The notes: a model not told the origin generated them from the sequence alone. Shown: positions 7,052 through 16,495, counted from the stretch's first letter. The stretch is DNA of 64,000 nt from Pelomonas nitida (GCF_043555975.1 NZ_JBIGIA010000020.1:28015-92014), one strand, 5' to 3'. Made by a program: numbers and translations.

Positions 7052-9418
7052 CTAACGCAACAGACGCAGGCCGTACAGCCCGCCCGCGATGCTGCCCGGC
7101 CGGGCGATGAACTTCACGTTGAGCCTGCCGCCAGCGGCGCGCACCAGCTCGGGCGGCAGCAGGAACTCGCGCGCATAGATCTCGTCGCCGCCGTCGGGGC
7201 GGGCCAGCTCGATCTCGGCGATGCGTTGGCCGTTGACGACCAGGTCGAACCGGCGGCCGGCGTCGCCCCGTGCAAAGCTGAGCCGCAAGGCCCGCGCCTG
7301 GGCCTGCGGGTCGGCGAGGTCGTAGCTGAACCATTGCCGCGCGTGGCGCCAGCGGCCGGCCGGTGCCACGCCGTTCTCGGCGCCCTCGCCCTGGAAGCCG
7401 TGGTCGCTCTCGGGCTGCTGCTCGCCGGGTGCAACCTGGTCGATGGTCTGCGCATCGAGCGCCAGGCGGGCCTCCTCGGCCTTGGCCAGCTCCAGGCGCA
7501 GCAGGCTCTGCTGGGCCGGCGTGCTGCGCGCCCAATAGAGCATGTAGCGCGCATCGTGCAGGCGGAAGAAGGGCATGAGCTGCAGCCGGTCGGCATCCGG
7601 GCGGCCCTGGATGAGGCCGGGCGCCGTGAAGGTCAGCGGCTGGCCGGGCACGGGCTTGAAGCGGCGGACGATGTCGGCCTCCTTCAGCGTCGGTGTGACG
7701 AACACCGGCGCCGCCTCCTGCGGACAGACGGCGCCATGCGCGATGTGGCCCATGCGCGAGCCATCGGCCTTGAAAGCCAGCGCCTCGCCCGGCTGCGGTG
7801 TCTTGGCGGCCAGCACGATGGGGCCGTGCAGCACGGCCACGTAGTTCTTCAACCCGGGCATGGGCTCCAGCGTCGTGCGCATGGGCAGCTCCACATCGAC
7901 GACATCGCCCGCCGCCCACGCACGGCGCAGTTCGACATGGCCGCCGGGCCTGGCCGCCACCTTCACCGGCTTGCCGTTGAGCCGCACCTTCAGCGTGCCG
8001 GGCGCCACCCAGCCGGGGTAGCGGATCTTCAGCGCGAAGCTGCCGCCGCCGTCCACCGTCAGCCGCGTGCGTGGCTCGTCGGGAAAGCGCGTGCTTTGCG
8101 TGACGTGCACGCCGCGCTCGCGCCAGTCGAGCCGGGACGCGATGAAGAGGTTCACGTAGAGCGAGTCGCCATCGTGCGTGTAGATGAACTCGCCATGCCG
8201 CGCGTGGCTCTCGATGCCGGAACCCACGCAGCACCACATGCCTTCGTCCACCTGCGAGTAGACGCGGTAGTGCTGCGGCCGCATCGGCGTGAAGTAGACG
8301 AAGCCGCCGTCGCCCGGGTGCTGCGAGGCGAGGATGTGGTTGTAGAGCGTGCGCTCGTAGAAGTCCGTGTAGCGGCCCTGCTCCGGCTGCGCCTGCGACA
8401 GCAGCGCCGTCAGCTTGAGCATGTTGTAGCTGTTGCAGGTCTCGGGGCCCTCGACCTCACCCAGCATGGGCCGGAAGTCGTCGGCCGGGTGGAAGTGCTC
8501 CTTGACGCTGTTGCCGCCGATGGCCACGGAGCGCCTCTGCGTCACCGTCTGCCAGAAGAACTCGGCCGCGCGGTGGCCCTCGTCGTCGCCGGTCAGCTGC
8601 GCGATGCGCTGGAAGCCGATGACCTTGGGAATCTGTGTGTTGGCGTGCAGGCCGTTGAGCTTGTCCTGGCCTGCGGCCAGCGGCTGCAGCAGCGCCAGGT
8701 GCGAGAAGCGCCGCGCCAGCGCCAGGTAGCGCAGGTCGCCGGTGATCTCGGCCACGTCGGCCAGCACCTCGGCCATGCCGCCATGCTCGGCGCGCAGCAT
8801 GTCCTGCATCTGTGCGTCGGTCAGCGGCGTGGTCAGGCGCAACGCCCAATCGCTCAACGCGACGAGCATGGCCTTGGCGTCCGCGTTGCCGGCGTGCACC
8901 CAGGCGTCGCGCAGGCCCGCGAACAGCTTGTGCAGGTTGTACCAGGGCACCCAGCGGCCGTTGACGGAGAAGCTGTCGACCTTGAGCTGGCCGGCGCCGA
9001 CCTGGCCCCAGGCCTTGGCGCCATCGGGGATACCGCCGAGGTAGCCGGTGCCGAGCTTGTCCTGGCAGCGCTTCAGTTCGGTGATGACGTGGTCCAGCCG
9101 CTGCCGGACGACCGGGTCTCCGGTGGACGCCCACATCAGCGCCAGCGCCGAGAGGTAGTGGCCGCCCATGTGGCCGTCCAGCCCGCTGGACTCCCAGTTG
9201 CCATAGCTCGGTGCCGGCACGGGCAGCCCGGCCTCGCGGCGGAACGGCGCGAGCAGGCGCTCGGGGTCCAGCGCCAGCAGGTAGTGCAGGTCGGTGTTCT
9301 GCGCGTCGAGGAAGGGGCCGTCCTGCAGACGGACTCGGTCCAGCGGGAAGGCCTGCGCCGCCGCACCCGCAGCATGGGCGCACAGCGCGAGGGCACAGGC
9401 AGCGAGCAGGTGTTTCAT
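7052..9418 (-). CDS. GH127 beta-L-arabinofuranosidase-like protein, secreted
   Basis: 788 residues starting at the ATG at 9418 with a signal peptide (MKHLLAACALALCAHAAGAAA). The family's zinc-thiolate site can be read: Glu326 and Cys328 in GPETCNSYNM and the Cys396-Cys397 pair in MWCCVGSGIESHARHGEF, matching the Glu, Cys and catalytic Cys pattern of the Bifidobacterium HypBA1 enzyme. GH127 enzymes remove beta-L-arabinofuranosyl groups with a cysteine nucleophile. The (alpha/alpha)6-barrel part is followed by beta-sandwich sequence. Members may have other specificities, so the substrate is inferred from the arabinose locus. Confidence 0.87.
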   Translation of the reverse strand: MKHLLAACALALCAHAAGAAAQAFPLDRVRLQDGPFLDAQNTDLHYLLALDPERLLAPFRREAGLPVPAPSYGNWESSGLDGHMGGHYLSALALMWASTGDPVVRQRLDHVITELKRCQDKLGTGYLGGIPDGAKAWGQVGAGQLKVDSFSVNGRWVPWYNLHKLFAGLRDAWVHAGNADAKAMLVALSDWALRLTTPLTDAQMQDMLRAEHGGMAEVLADVAEITGDLRYLALARRFSHLALLQPLAAGQDKLNGLHANTQIPKVIGFQRIAQLTGDDEGHRAAEFFWQTVTQRRSVAIGGNSVKEHFHPADDFRPMLGEVEGPETCNSYNMLKLTALLSQAQPEQGRYTDFYERTLYNHILASQHPGDGGFVYFTPMRPQHYRVYSQVDEGMWCCVGSGIESHARHGEFIYTHDGDSLYVNLFIASRLDWRERGVHVTQSTRFPDEPRTRLTVDGGGSFALKIRYPGWVAPGTLKVRLNGKPVKVAARPGGHVELRRAWAAGDVVDVELPMRTTLEPMPGLKNYVAVLHGPIVLAAKTPQPGEALAFKADGSRMGHIAHGAVCPQEAAPVFVTPTLKEADIVRRFKPVPGQPLTFTAPGLIQGRPDADRLQLMPFFRLHDARYMLYWARSTPAQQSLLRLELAKAEEARLALDAQTIDQVAPGEQQPESDHGFQGEGAENGVAPAGRWRHARQWFSYDLADPQAQARALRLSFARGDAGRRFDLVVNGQRIAEIELARPDGGDEIYAREFLLPPELVRAAGGRLNVKFIARPGSIAGGLYGLRLLR

Positions 9419-9441
9419 CTCAGCGCGTCGCACCGGACTTC

Positions 9442-9579
9442 TCGGGCCGAGCGCCGGGCCGCTCCCTAGCCGGCCCGCCATGGCGATGTGCTTGTGGCTC
9501 GACGCCACAAGCATCGCCGTCCCCTCGGGGGACCGACTGGGAACGCCCGCGTTCAGCGTGGCAGAACCGGGCGAGGGGC
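9442..9579 (-). repeat. Hairpin repeat, copy A (GH43-GH127 spacer)
   Basis: Almost all of the spacer between the GH43 stop and the GH127 start is an element shared with two other spacers of this locus and with 34683-34895. It begins TCGGGCCGAGCGCCGGGCCG, then has a hairpin at 9483-9517 built as GCGATGTG-CTTGTGGC-TCGAC-GCCACAAG-CATCGC, then a second small hairpin, GTCCCC with GGGGAC, at 9519-9533. It ends with a GCGAGGGGCT tail abutting the GH43 stop codon. Confidence 0.8.
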
Positions 9580-11124
9580 TCATGCCGACACGCGCACGGC
9601 CCACAGCGCGACGCCCGTCGCCGCCGCCGTGGAGGCGGTCGACGACAGCGCACTGAAGCTGACGACGAAGGCGCTGGAGTTCGTATTCCACTGACGGGAC
9701 AGTACGCCCTTGTAGGTCACGCCACCGCTCACGATCGTGATCTTGTTGCTGCCGTCGTGCGTCCACGTGCCGGTCATGCCGCCGCTGCCGGCCACCACGC
9801 CACCGCTGCCCAGCGTCACGAGGATGGAGGCCTTGCTCGTGGCGGTGATGTCCTTGCCGTGATTGACGAGCTTGTAGGTGCCGGTGGCGTCCGCCGCGGT
9901 GACGGTGGCGGCCTGCGCGGGGCTGGCCAGGCTCAACGGCGCATAGCGCAGTGCGGCGATGACGGGCCAGCCGTCGTCGTTGAAGTGCATCTCGTGCACG
10001 CGCACCTCATGGGCCTCGCCTTTGCCGGGAAAGCGCGTGTGGAACACCATGAAGTAGCGGTCCGTCGCCGCGTCGTGGTACGCCGAGTTGTGGCCCGGGG
10101 ACACATAGCCCAGCGCGGTGCCGGTCTCGAAGGCAGCGTTGGCAAACTGGTGGCCGCCCATGAGCTTCATGCCGTAGTCCTGGATGCTGGGGCGATTGAA
10201 GGCCGAACTGGCCCGCACCGTGGCCATGTTCTTGCCGAAGCCGTCCACATACGGGCCCTCCGGCTTGGCCGAGCGGCAGACGCGCACGTTGTAGCCGCCG
10301 TCCGCCGCCAGCCCACCCCAGGACGTGAACAGGTAGTAGTACTTTGTCGCCGGGTTGTAGATGACGTAGGCGCCCTCGATCTCTGCGTGGTTGCCGCCCA
10401 GCAGGTGGGTGCCGTAGCCCTGGCCGGCCACGGGCAGGCCGGTCGCTGCGTCCAGCCGCAGGATGTAGATGCCGCCGGCGTAGGAGCCGTAGGTCATCCA
10501 CAGCTGGCCTGCGGCATCCCGGAACACGGCGGGATCGACGGCGTTGGGGTGCCGGGTCGCGTCGTAGACGCTGCCGTCCTCGGACAGCGCGGGGCTGACC
10601 ATGCCGGACTTCAGCAGGAGTTGCTGATGAACGTAGGGGCCCTCGATGCGCGTGGCGGTGGCGACACCCAGCGCCGACAGCGGCGAGTCGCCCTTGCAGG
10701 CGCAGTAGTACATGCGGTACTTGCCGTCGCTGAGCTTGATGACGTCAGGTGCCCACAGCGTCGTGGTCTGCGCCCACGACAGCGCGGCAGCGAGCTGGGT
10801 CGTGACCTGGTTGAACAGCGGATTGCTGTCCGTGACGAGATCGGCGAATTTGGTCCAGTTCATCAGGTCGGTCGTCCGCGCTGCTGCGAGGTGCGAGCCG
10901 AAGACGTAGTAGGTGCCGCCTTCCTTGACGATGGACGGGTCATGCACCGAGGCGTTGCCGAAGCTCAGTGCGGCCTGCACCGGATTGGGGTTGGAGGTCG
11001 TCGTGCCACCCGTATTGCCACCCGTATTGCCGCCCGTGCCGGCATCGCTGCTTCCGCCGCCGCAAGCGGTCAGGGCCAGCGCGGCAGAGCCGGTGAGGAA
11101 ACGGCGTCGGTTCTGATGTGTCAT
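9580..11124 (-). CDS. GH43 endo-arabinanase-like lipoprotein
   Basis: 514 residues. The N-terminus combines a twin-arginine-like RRRFL with a lipobox (ALTACGGG, Cys21), so it is probably an exported lipoprotein, followed by a Gly/Thr linker. GH43 catalytic motifs: HDPSIVKEGGTYYVFGSH with the base Asp62, VDPAVFRDAAGQLWMTYGS with the pKa-modulating Asp, and GNHAEIEGAYVIY with the acid Glu near 250. The C-terminal 100 residues resemble the beta-sandwich of extracellular endo-1,5-alpha-L-arabinanases. The expected role is cutting arabinan or arabino-oligosaccharides outside the cytoplasm. It could instead be an exo-acting arabinofuranosidase. Confidence 0.85.
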   Translation of the reverse strand: MTHQNRRRFLTGSAALALTACGGGSSDAGTGGNTGGNTGGTTTSNPNPVQAALSFGNASVHDPSIVKEGGTYYVFGSHLAAARTTDLMNWTKFADLVTDSNPLFNQVTTQLAAALSWAQTTTLWAPDVIKLSDGKYRMYYCACKGDSPLSALGVATATRIEGPYVHQQLLLKSGMVSPALSEDGSVYDATRHPNAVDPAVFRDAAGQLWMTYGSYAGGIYILRLDAATGLPVAGQGYGTHLLGGNHAEIEGAYVIYNPATKYYYLFTSWGGLAADGGYNVRVCRSAKPEGPYVDGFGKNMATVRASSAFNRPSIQDYGMKLMGGHQFANAAFETGTALGYVSPGHNSAYHDAATDRYFMVFHTRFPGKGEAHEVRVHEMHFNDDGWPVIAALRYAPLSLASPAQAATVTAADATGTYKLVNHGKDITATSKASILVTLGSGGVVAGSGGMTGTWTHDGSNKITIVSGGVTYKGVLSRQWNTNSSAFVVSFSALSSTASTAAATGVALWAVRVSA

Positions 11125-11175
11125 GACGAGTCGGTCTGTGCATCGGCCGGCCCGGTCGCCGGGCCGGCGCGCCGG

Positions 11176-12723
11176 TCAGCCCTCGACCGCGACGACGACG
11201 ATGGACTTGGCCGGCAGCTTCAGGGTTAGCTTGCCGCCCACGGCCTGCGCCTCGAAGGGCACGGGCACGACCTGGGCCGGCTTGCCCAGCTCGTTCTGCG
11301 CGTCCATCGCGCCAGCGGTCAACAACTGGCCCTTGACGGCCTTGGCGGCGTTCGCGCCGACCTGCAGCGCCAGCTCGGCGGCCTGCGTCGCGTTCGCGTT
11401 GACCAGGCCCACGTAGAGCTTGCCGTCCTTGGCGCGGCCAGCCGTCACGCTGAGCGAGGGCATCTCGGTCTTGCCCACCAGGTAGACCGGGTTGTTCTCG
11501 ATGCTGGCGGGCAGCGAGGTGGCGTCCTGGAAGGGCACGTAGAGCTTGAACGCGTGGTAGGTGGGCGTCAGCGCCAGCTTGTCCTTGCTGGTGAGGATCA
11601 TGGCCTGCAGCACGTTGACCATCTGTGCCACGTTGGTCATCTTCACGCGCTCGGCATTGGCATGGAAGACGTGGAAGTGCAGCGCCGCCAGCAGCGCGTC
11701 GCGCAGCGTGTTGCGCTGGACCAGGAATCCCGGGTTGCTGCCCGGCTCGGGGTCGTACCAGCTGCCCCATTCGTCGAAATAGAAGCCGACGCGCTTTTTG
11801 GGGTCGTGCTGGTCGAGGACGGCAGTGTTCTTGCGCACCCAGGCGTCGATGGTCTGGGTGTGGGCCAGCGTGGAGATCCACTGGTCCTCGCCGAAGCCGA
11901 CGGCCGCGCCCTTGGTCTCCCACTTGCCGGTGGGCAGGGTGTAGCCGTGGTGCGAGATGGCGTCGAAGGGCACGCCCTTCAGGCCCTTGGCCAGCGTCTC
12001 GGTCCAGTCGGTGCGCGCGTCGTGGCCGCCGCTGGCGATGAACACCGGGCGGTTGTTCTGCGGCGTCTTCAGGAACGTGGCGGCCTGACGGTACAGATCC
12101 ACGTAGTACTCGGGGCGCATGTTGCCGCCGCAGCCCCAGCTCTCGTTGCCGACGGCGAAGTAGTGCACGCGAAAAGGCTTGGCATGGCCGTTCTTGCGGC
12201 GCAGCTGGGCCAGCGTCGAGTTGCCGTCGGCCGTCATGTACTCCAGCCACTCGGCCATCTCCTGCGGGCTGCCGGTGCCGAGGTTGCCGTTGACGTAGGT
12301 CTCGGCGCCCAGCTGCTCGGCCAGGTCGAAGAACTCGTGCGTGCCGACGGCGTTGTTCTCGGCCACGCCGCCCCAGGTCGTGTTGACCTTGACCGGCCGC
12401 TGCGCGCGCGGGCCGATGCCTTCACGCCAGTGGTATTCGTCGGCGAAGCAGCCCCCCGGCCAGCGCACCAGGGGCACGTGCAGGTCTTTCAATGCCGCGA
12501 CGACGTCCTTGCGCCAGCCGCGCACGTTGGGGATCTTGGACTCGGGGCCCACCCACATGCCTTCGTAGATGCCGGTGCCCAGGTGCTCGGCGAACTGGCC
12601 GTAGATGTTGCGGTGGATGACGGGGCCGGGCTGGTCGGCGTTGACGACGACCTTGATGTCGGCGGCCTGCGCGCCCGCGCCCACCATCAGCGCGGCCACG
12701 AGGGCCAGCAGTTGCTTCTTCAT
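11176..12723 (-). CDS. GH51 alpha-L-arabinofuranosidase, secreted
   Basis: 515 residues with a signal peptide (MKKQLLALVAALMVGAGAQA) and an AAGGAGAC ribosome site. The acid/base is Glu194 in VGNESWGCGG, and the nucleophile is Glu318 in YFDEWGSWYDPEPG; both sit in the usual GH51 (beta/alpha)8-barrel surroundings. RWPGGCFADEYHW near the N-terminus is another family hallmark. The enzyme releases terminal alpha-L-arabinofuranosyl residues from arabinan or arabinoxylan fragments. Most GH51 enzymes are cytoplasmic, so the export signal here implies that arabinose is released in the periplasm, in line with the furanose importer downstream. Confidence 0.9.
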   Translation of the reverse strand: MKKQLLALVAALMVGAGAQAADIKVVVNADQPGPVIHRNIYGQFAEHLGTGIYEGMWVGPESKIPNVRGWRKDVVAALKDLHVPLVRWPGGCFADEYHWREGIGPRAQRPVKVNTTWGGVAENNAVGTHEFFDLAEQLGAETYVNGNLGTGSPQEMAEWLEYMTADGNSTLAQLRRKNGHAKPFRVHYFAVGNESWGCGGNMRPEYYVDLYRQAATFLKTPQNNRPVFIASGGHDARTDWTETLAKGLKGVPFDAISHHGYTLPTGKWETKGAAVGFGEDQWISTLAHTQTIDAWVRKNTAVLDQHDPKKRVGFYFDEWGSWYDPEPGSNPGFLVQRNTLRDALLAALHFHVFHANAERVKMTNVAQMVNVLQAMILTSKDKLALTPTYHAFKLYVPFQDATSLPASIENNPVYLVGKTEMPSLSVTAGRAKDGKLYVGLVNANATQAAELALQVGANAAKAVKGQLLTAGAMDAQNELGKPAQVVPVPFEAQAVGGKLTLKLPAKSIVVVAVEG

Positions 12724-12759
12724 GTCTGTTGTCTCCTTGGTTATGTCTGTCAGGCCTCT

Positions 12760-12879
12760 TCGGGCCGAGCGGCGGGCCGCCCCAAGCCGGCCCGTCTGGC
12801 GATGTGCTTGCCGGTCGATCCGGCCTGCATCGCCGTTCCCTCGCGGAAGCGTCCAGGGCCAAGCCCTGGACGAGGGGCC
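12760..12879 (-). repeat. Hairpin repeat, copy B (dehydrogenase-GH51 spacer)
   Basis: Same element as copy A in the same orientation. The main hairpin at 12799-12833 has arms CTTGCCGG and CCGGCCTG around TCGAT, with the constant GCGATGTG and CATCGC flanks. A second perfect hairpin, GTCCAGGGC with GCCCTGGAC (12851-12871), follows. The element runs into the stop codon of the aldehyde dehydrogenase gene. Confidence 0.8.
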
Positions 12880-14466
12880 TCAGTTCCGGGTCAACGCGCC
12901 GTCGCGGCGGCGCCAGACGCCGCGCTCGTTGGGCTCGCGCAGCACGGCGGGCAGCAGCGCGCGCGGCAGGTTCTGGTAGCTGACCGGGCGCAGGAAGCGC
13001 TGGATGGCGGCCGTGCCGACGGAGCTGCTGCGGCCGTCGCTGGTGGCCGGGAACGGGCCGCCGTGCACCATGGCCGTCGACACCTCCACGCCGGTCGGGA
13101 AGCCATTGGCCAGGATGCGGCCCACCTTGCGCTCCAGCACCGGCAGCAGCGCGCGGGCGGCGGCGAGGTCGCCCTCGTCGTCGTCCTGCAGTTGCAGCGT
13201 GGCCGTGAGCTGGCCCTCCAGCCCTTCGGTGACGGCCAGCAGCTCGGCCAGGTCCTGGCAGGCCACCAGCAGCGCGGTGGGGCCGAAGATCTCGGCCGAC
13301 ATCGCATGGCTGGCCAGGAAGGCCGCGCCGGTCGTGCGGAACAGACTGGGCGCGCCCTGGCAGCCCTGGCTCTGGCCGCGCAGCAGCGGCTCCACGTCGG
13401 CCTGCGCGGCCAGTGCCGCTTCACCGCGCTGGTAGGCGCCGGCGATGCCGGGCGTCAGCATCGTCGCGGCCGGCACGGGCTTCAGCGCCTCGGCGGCGGC
13501 AGCCGCGAAGCGGTCGAGGTCGGGGCCCGCCAGGCCCAGCACCAGGCCGGGGTTGGTGCAGAACTGGCCCACACCCATCGTCAGCGACGCCGCGAAGCCG
13601 GTGGCGATCTCGCCGCCCCGCTGCGCCAGCGCGCCAGGCAGCAGGAAGGTCGGGTTGATGCTGCTCATTTCGGCGTAGACCGGGATGGGCTGCGGGCGGG
13701 CCGCGGCCACGGCCATCAGCGCCAGGCCGCCGGCGCGCGAGCCGGTGAAGCCCACGGCCTGGATGGCCGGGTGGCGCACCAGCGCCGTGCCGATGTCGTT
13801 GCCCGGCCCGGGCAGCAGCGCGAACACGCCGGCCGGCAGGCCCGACAGCTTGACCGCCTCGGCGACCGCACGACCGACCAGTTCCGACGTGCCGGGGTGG
13901 GCCGGGTGGGCCTTGACGACGACCGGGCAGCCGGCGGCCAGCGCGGCGGCGGTGTCGCCACCGGCGACCGAGAACGCCAGCGGGAAGTTGCTGGCGCCGA
14001 ACACCGCCACCGGGCCCACGCCGATGAAGCGCAGGCGCAGGTCCGGCCGGGGCGGTGTGCGCGTGGGCAGCGCGGTGTCGATGCGGGCGTCCTGCCAGCT
14101 GCCTTCGCGCAGCAGCTCGGCGAACAGCTTGAGCTGGTTGACCGTGCGGCCGCGTTCGCCCTCCAGCCGCGCGCGCGGCAGGCCGGTCTCGGCCATGGCG
14201 CGCACGATGAGGTCGTCACCCAGCGCGAGGATCTGCGCGGCGATCAGTTCCAGGAAGTCGGCGCGCTCGTGATCGGTCGTTGCGCGGAAGGCGTCGAACG
14301 CGGCGTTGGCCAGCTCGCAGGCCTGGTTCACCTGGGCGACGTCCACCGAGTGGAAGTCGGGGCCCAGGGCTTCGTTCTTGGCGGGGTCGAAGCCCTGGAA
14401 GGCAGCGCCACTGCCGCGCACGGCTTCGCCGCCGATCAGCGCCAGGCCTTGGAGGGTGTTGTTCAT
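12880..14466 (-). CDS. Alpha-ketoglutarate semialdehyde dehydrogenase (NADP-type aldehyde dehydrogenase)
   Basis: 528 residues, an ALDH-superfamily enzyme of the KGSADH type. The cofactor segment reads GVGPVAVFGASNFPLAFS, the general base is Glu266 in YAEMSSINP and the catalytic thiol is Cys303 in GQFCTNPG. It oxidises 2-oxoglutarate semialdehyde to 2-oxoglutarate, the final step of the non-phosphorylative L-arabinose (and D-xylose) pathway. It lies directly downstream of the arabonate dehydratase gene, which supports this over other aldehyde substrates. The 167-bp gap between them holds repeat copy C. Confidence 0.88.
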   Translation of the reverse strand: MNNTLQGLALIGGEAVRGSGAAFQGFDPAKNEALGPDFHSVDVAQVNQACELANAAFDAFRATTDHERADFLELIAAQILALGDDLIVRAMAETGLPRARLEGERGRTVNQLKLFAELLREGSWQDARIDTALPTRTPPRPDLRLRFIGVGPVAVFGASNFPLAFSVAGGDTAAALAAGCPVVVKAHPAHPGTSELVGRAVAEAVKLSGLPAGVFALLPGPGNDIGTALVRHPAIQAVGFTGSRAGGLALMAVAAARPQPIPVYAEMSSINPTFLLPGALAQRGGEIATGFAASLTMGVGQFCTNPGLVLGLAGPDLDRFAAAAAEALKPVPAATMLTPGIAGAYQRGEAALAAQADVEPLLRGQSQGCQGAPSLFRTTGAAFLASHAMSAEIFGPTALLVACQDLAELLAVTEGLEGQLTATLQLQDDDEGDLAAARALLPVLERKVGRILANGFPTGVEVSTAMVHGGPFPATSDGRSSSVGTAAIQRFLRPVSYQNLPRALLPAVLREPNERGVWRRRDGALTRN

Positions 14467-14490
14467 CGTGTCTTACCTCTTACGGTGTTT

Positions 14491-14633
14491 TCGGGCCGAG
14501 CGCCGGGCCGCCCCAAGCCGGCCCGGGTTGGCGATGTGCGCGCGGCTCGATGCCGCGCGCATCGCCGTCCCCCAGGGGGACCGACCAGACTCGCGCGCGT
14601 TCAGCGATGCGAGGGTGGGCGAGGGGCTGCATG
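14491..14633 (-). repeat. Hairpin repeat, copy C (dehydratase-dehydrogenase spacer)
   Basis: Third copy in this locus. It contains the exact 20-mer AGCGCCGGGCCGCCCCAAGC at 14499-14518, whose reverse complement recurs at 34868-34887 and 55211-55230. The main hairpin at 14531-14565 is GCGATGTG-CGCGCGGC-TCGAT-GCCGCGCG-CATCGC, with an 8 of 8 paired stem. The GCGAGGGGCT tail again runs up to the stop codon of the gene upstream in the operon. Confidence 0.82.
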
Positions 14634-16388
14634 TCAATGGGAGTGGCGCGGGACGGCAGAGCCGCGGCAGCCCCGCAGAAAGTCGAAGTCGCAGCCTTCG
14701 TCGGCCTGCAGCACGTGGCTCACGTAGAGGTGGCGGTAGCCGGTGGCGTCGGCCGGGTCCACGGTCTGCGCGGCCGCCCAGGCGTCCAGGCGCTTGGCAA
14801 GCTCGTCGTCGGGCACATCGAGGTGCAGGCGGCCGGCGGCGCAGTCCAGCTCGATGAAGTCGCCTTCCTGCACGACGGCCAGCGGGCCGCCCGCGCGCGC
14901 TTCGGGCGCCACGTGCAGCACGACGGTGCCGTAGGCGGTGCCGCTCATGCGTGCGTCGGAGATGCGCACCATGTCCTTCACGCCGGCGGCCAGCAGCTTG
15001 GGCGGCAGGCCCATGTTGCCGACCTCGGCCATGCCGGGGTAGCCCTTGGGGCCGCAGTTCTTCATGACGAGGATGCAGCTGGCGTCCACGTCCAGGTCGG
15101 GGTCGACGATGCGGGCCTTGTAGTCTTCGAGGTTCTCAAACACGACGGCGCGGCCGCGGTGCTTCATCAGCTCGGGCGTGGCCGCCGAGGGCTTGAGCAC
15201 GGCGCCGCGCGGCGCCAGGTTGCCGCGCAGGATGCAGATGCCGCCGTCGGCGATCAACGGCTTGTCCAGCGGGCGGATGACCTCGTCGTCGTAGATGGGC
15301 GCGCCCACGCAGTTGTCCCACAGGCTCTTGCCGTTGACGGTCAGCGCGCCCGGGTTGGGCAGCAGGTTCGCTTCGCCCAGGCGACGGATGACGCCCGGCA
15401 GACCGCCGGCGTAATAGAACTCCTCCATCAGGAAGCGGCCCGAGGGCAGCAGGTCCACGACCGTGGGCGTGCCGCGGCCGATGCGGGTCCAGTCCTCCAG
15501 CTCCAGGTCCACGCCGATGCGGCCGGCAATGGCCTTCAGGTGGATGACGGCGTTGGTGGAGCCGCCGATGGCCGCGTTGACGCGGATGGCGTTCTCGAAG
15601 GCCTGCTTGGTCAGCACCTTGGACAGGCGCAGGTCTTCCCACACCATCTCGACGATGCGCATGCCCGACAGGTGGGCCAGCACATAACGGCGCGCGTCGA
15701 CGGCGGGAATGGCGGCGTTGTGCGGGAGGGAGGTGCCCAGCGACTCGGCCATGCAGGCCATCGTGGACGCTGTGCCCATGGTGTTGCAGGTGCCGGCCGA
15801 GCGCGAGTGCCCGGCCTCGGCGGCCAGGAAGTCGTGCATCTGGATCTCGCCGGCCTTGACCTGCTCGTGCAGCTGCCACACGGCCGTGCCCGAGCCGATG
15901 TTCTTGCCGTTGAGCTTGCCGTTGAGCATCGGGCCGCCGGTCACGACGATGGCCGGCACGTCCACGCTGGCCGCGCCCATCAGCAGCGCGGGCGTGGTCT
16001 TGTCGCAGCCCACCAGCAGCACGACGGCGTCGATGGGGTTGCCGCGGATGCTTTCCTCGACGTCCATGCTGGCGAGGTTGCGCGTCAGCATGGCCGTGGG
16101 CCGCAGGTTGCTCTCACCGTTGGAGAACACCGGGAACTCGACGGGGAAGCCGCCAGCCTCCAGGATGCCCTTCTTCACATGCTCGGCGAGCTTGCGGAAG
16201 TGCGCGTTGCAGGGCGTCAGCTCGCTCCAGGTGTTGCAGATGCCGATGATGGGCTTGCCCTGGAATTCATGGTCGGGGATGCCCTGGTTCTTCATCCAGG
16301 AGCGGTACATGAAACCGTTCTTGTCCTGCGTGCCGAACCATTCGGCCGAGCGCAGCTTGACCTGGCCCTTGTTGTCCTCAGTCGTCAT
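14634..16388 (-). CDS. L-arabonate dehydratase (IlvD/EDD family)
   Basis: 584 residues from the ATG at 16388 (MTTEDNKGQVKLRS). An in-frame ATG 20 codons upstream is less likely because family members begin near this point. Iron-sulfur ligand regions of the IlvD/EDD family are present: GICNTWSELTPCNAH, LVGCDKTTPALLMG and GHSRSAGTCNTMGTASTM. The opening, with RSAEWFGTQDKNGFMYRSW, is typical of the pentonate dehydratase branch rather than dihydroxy-acid dehydratase. It converts L-arabonate to 2-keto-3-deoxy-L-arabonate. The arabinose dehydrogenase, lactonase and keto-deoxy-arabonate dehydratase of the pathway are not in the window. Confidence 0.9.
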   Translation of the reverse strand: MTTEDNKGQVKLRSAEWFGTQDKNGFMYRSWMKNQGIPDHEFQGKPIIGICNTWSELTPCNAHFRKLAEHVKKGILEAGGFPVEFPVFSNGESNLRPTAMLTRNLASMDVEESIRGNPIDAVVLLVGCDKTTPALLMGAASVDVPAIVVTGGPMLNGKLNGKNIGSGTAVWQLHEQVKAGEIQMHDFLAAEAGHSRSAGTCNTMGTASTMACMAESLGTSLPHNAAIPAVDARRYVLAHLSGMRIVEMVWEDLRLSKVLTKQAFENAIRVNAAIGGSTNAVIHLKAIAGRIGVDLELEDWTRIGRGTPTVVDLLPSGRFLMEEFYYAGGLPGVIRRLGEANLLPNPGALTVNGKSLWDNCVGAPIYDDEVIRPLDKPLIADGGICILRGNLAPRGAVLKPSAATPELMKHRGRAVVFENLEDYKARIVDPDLDVDASCILVMKNCGPKGYPGMAEVGNMGLPPKLLAAGVKDMVRISDARMSGTAYGTVVLHVAPEARAGGPLAVVQEGDFIELDCAAGRLHLDVPDDELAKRLDAWAAAQTVDPADATGYRHLYVSHVLQADEGCDFDFLRGCRGSAVPRHSH

Positions 16389-16495
16389 GTGTGTCTGTCT
16401 CTGGGGTTCGTTCTGGCAGCCCGCGCGGGCGCGCCATGCGGTCGGCATGCTAGGGGGCGGTGAGATTGCAATCCAATCAATTTCCGCATCACTTC

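Noticed and set aside
6863..9469. Long plus-strand open frame opposite the GH127 gene
   Set aside because: Same reason: a GC-rich shadow of a real gene, with no ribosome site or domain.
11554..14727. Very long plus-strand open frame opposite the GH51 and dehydrogenase genes
   Set aside because: It is antisense to two genes with clear catalytic motifs. High GC removes stop codons, and the translation is low-complexity Arg/Gly/Ala/His without any family pattern.
14634..16388. Dihydroxy-acid dehydratase (IlvD)
   Set aside because: Same superfamily, but the N-terminal sequence and the sugar locus fit the pentonate dehydratase branch.
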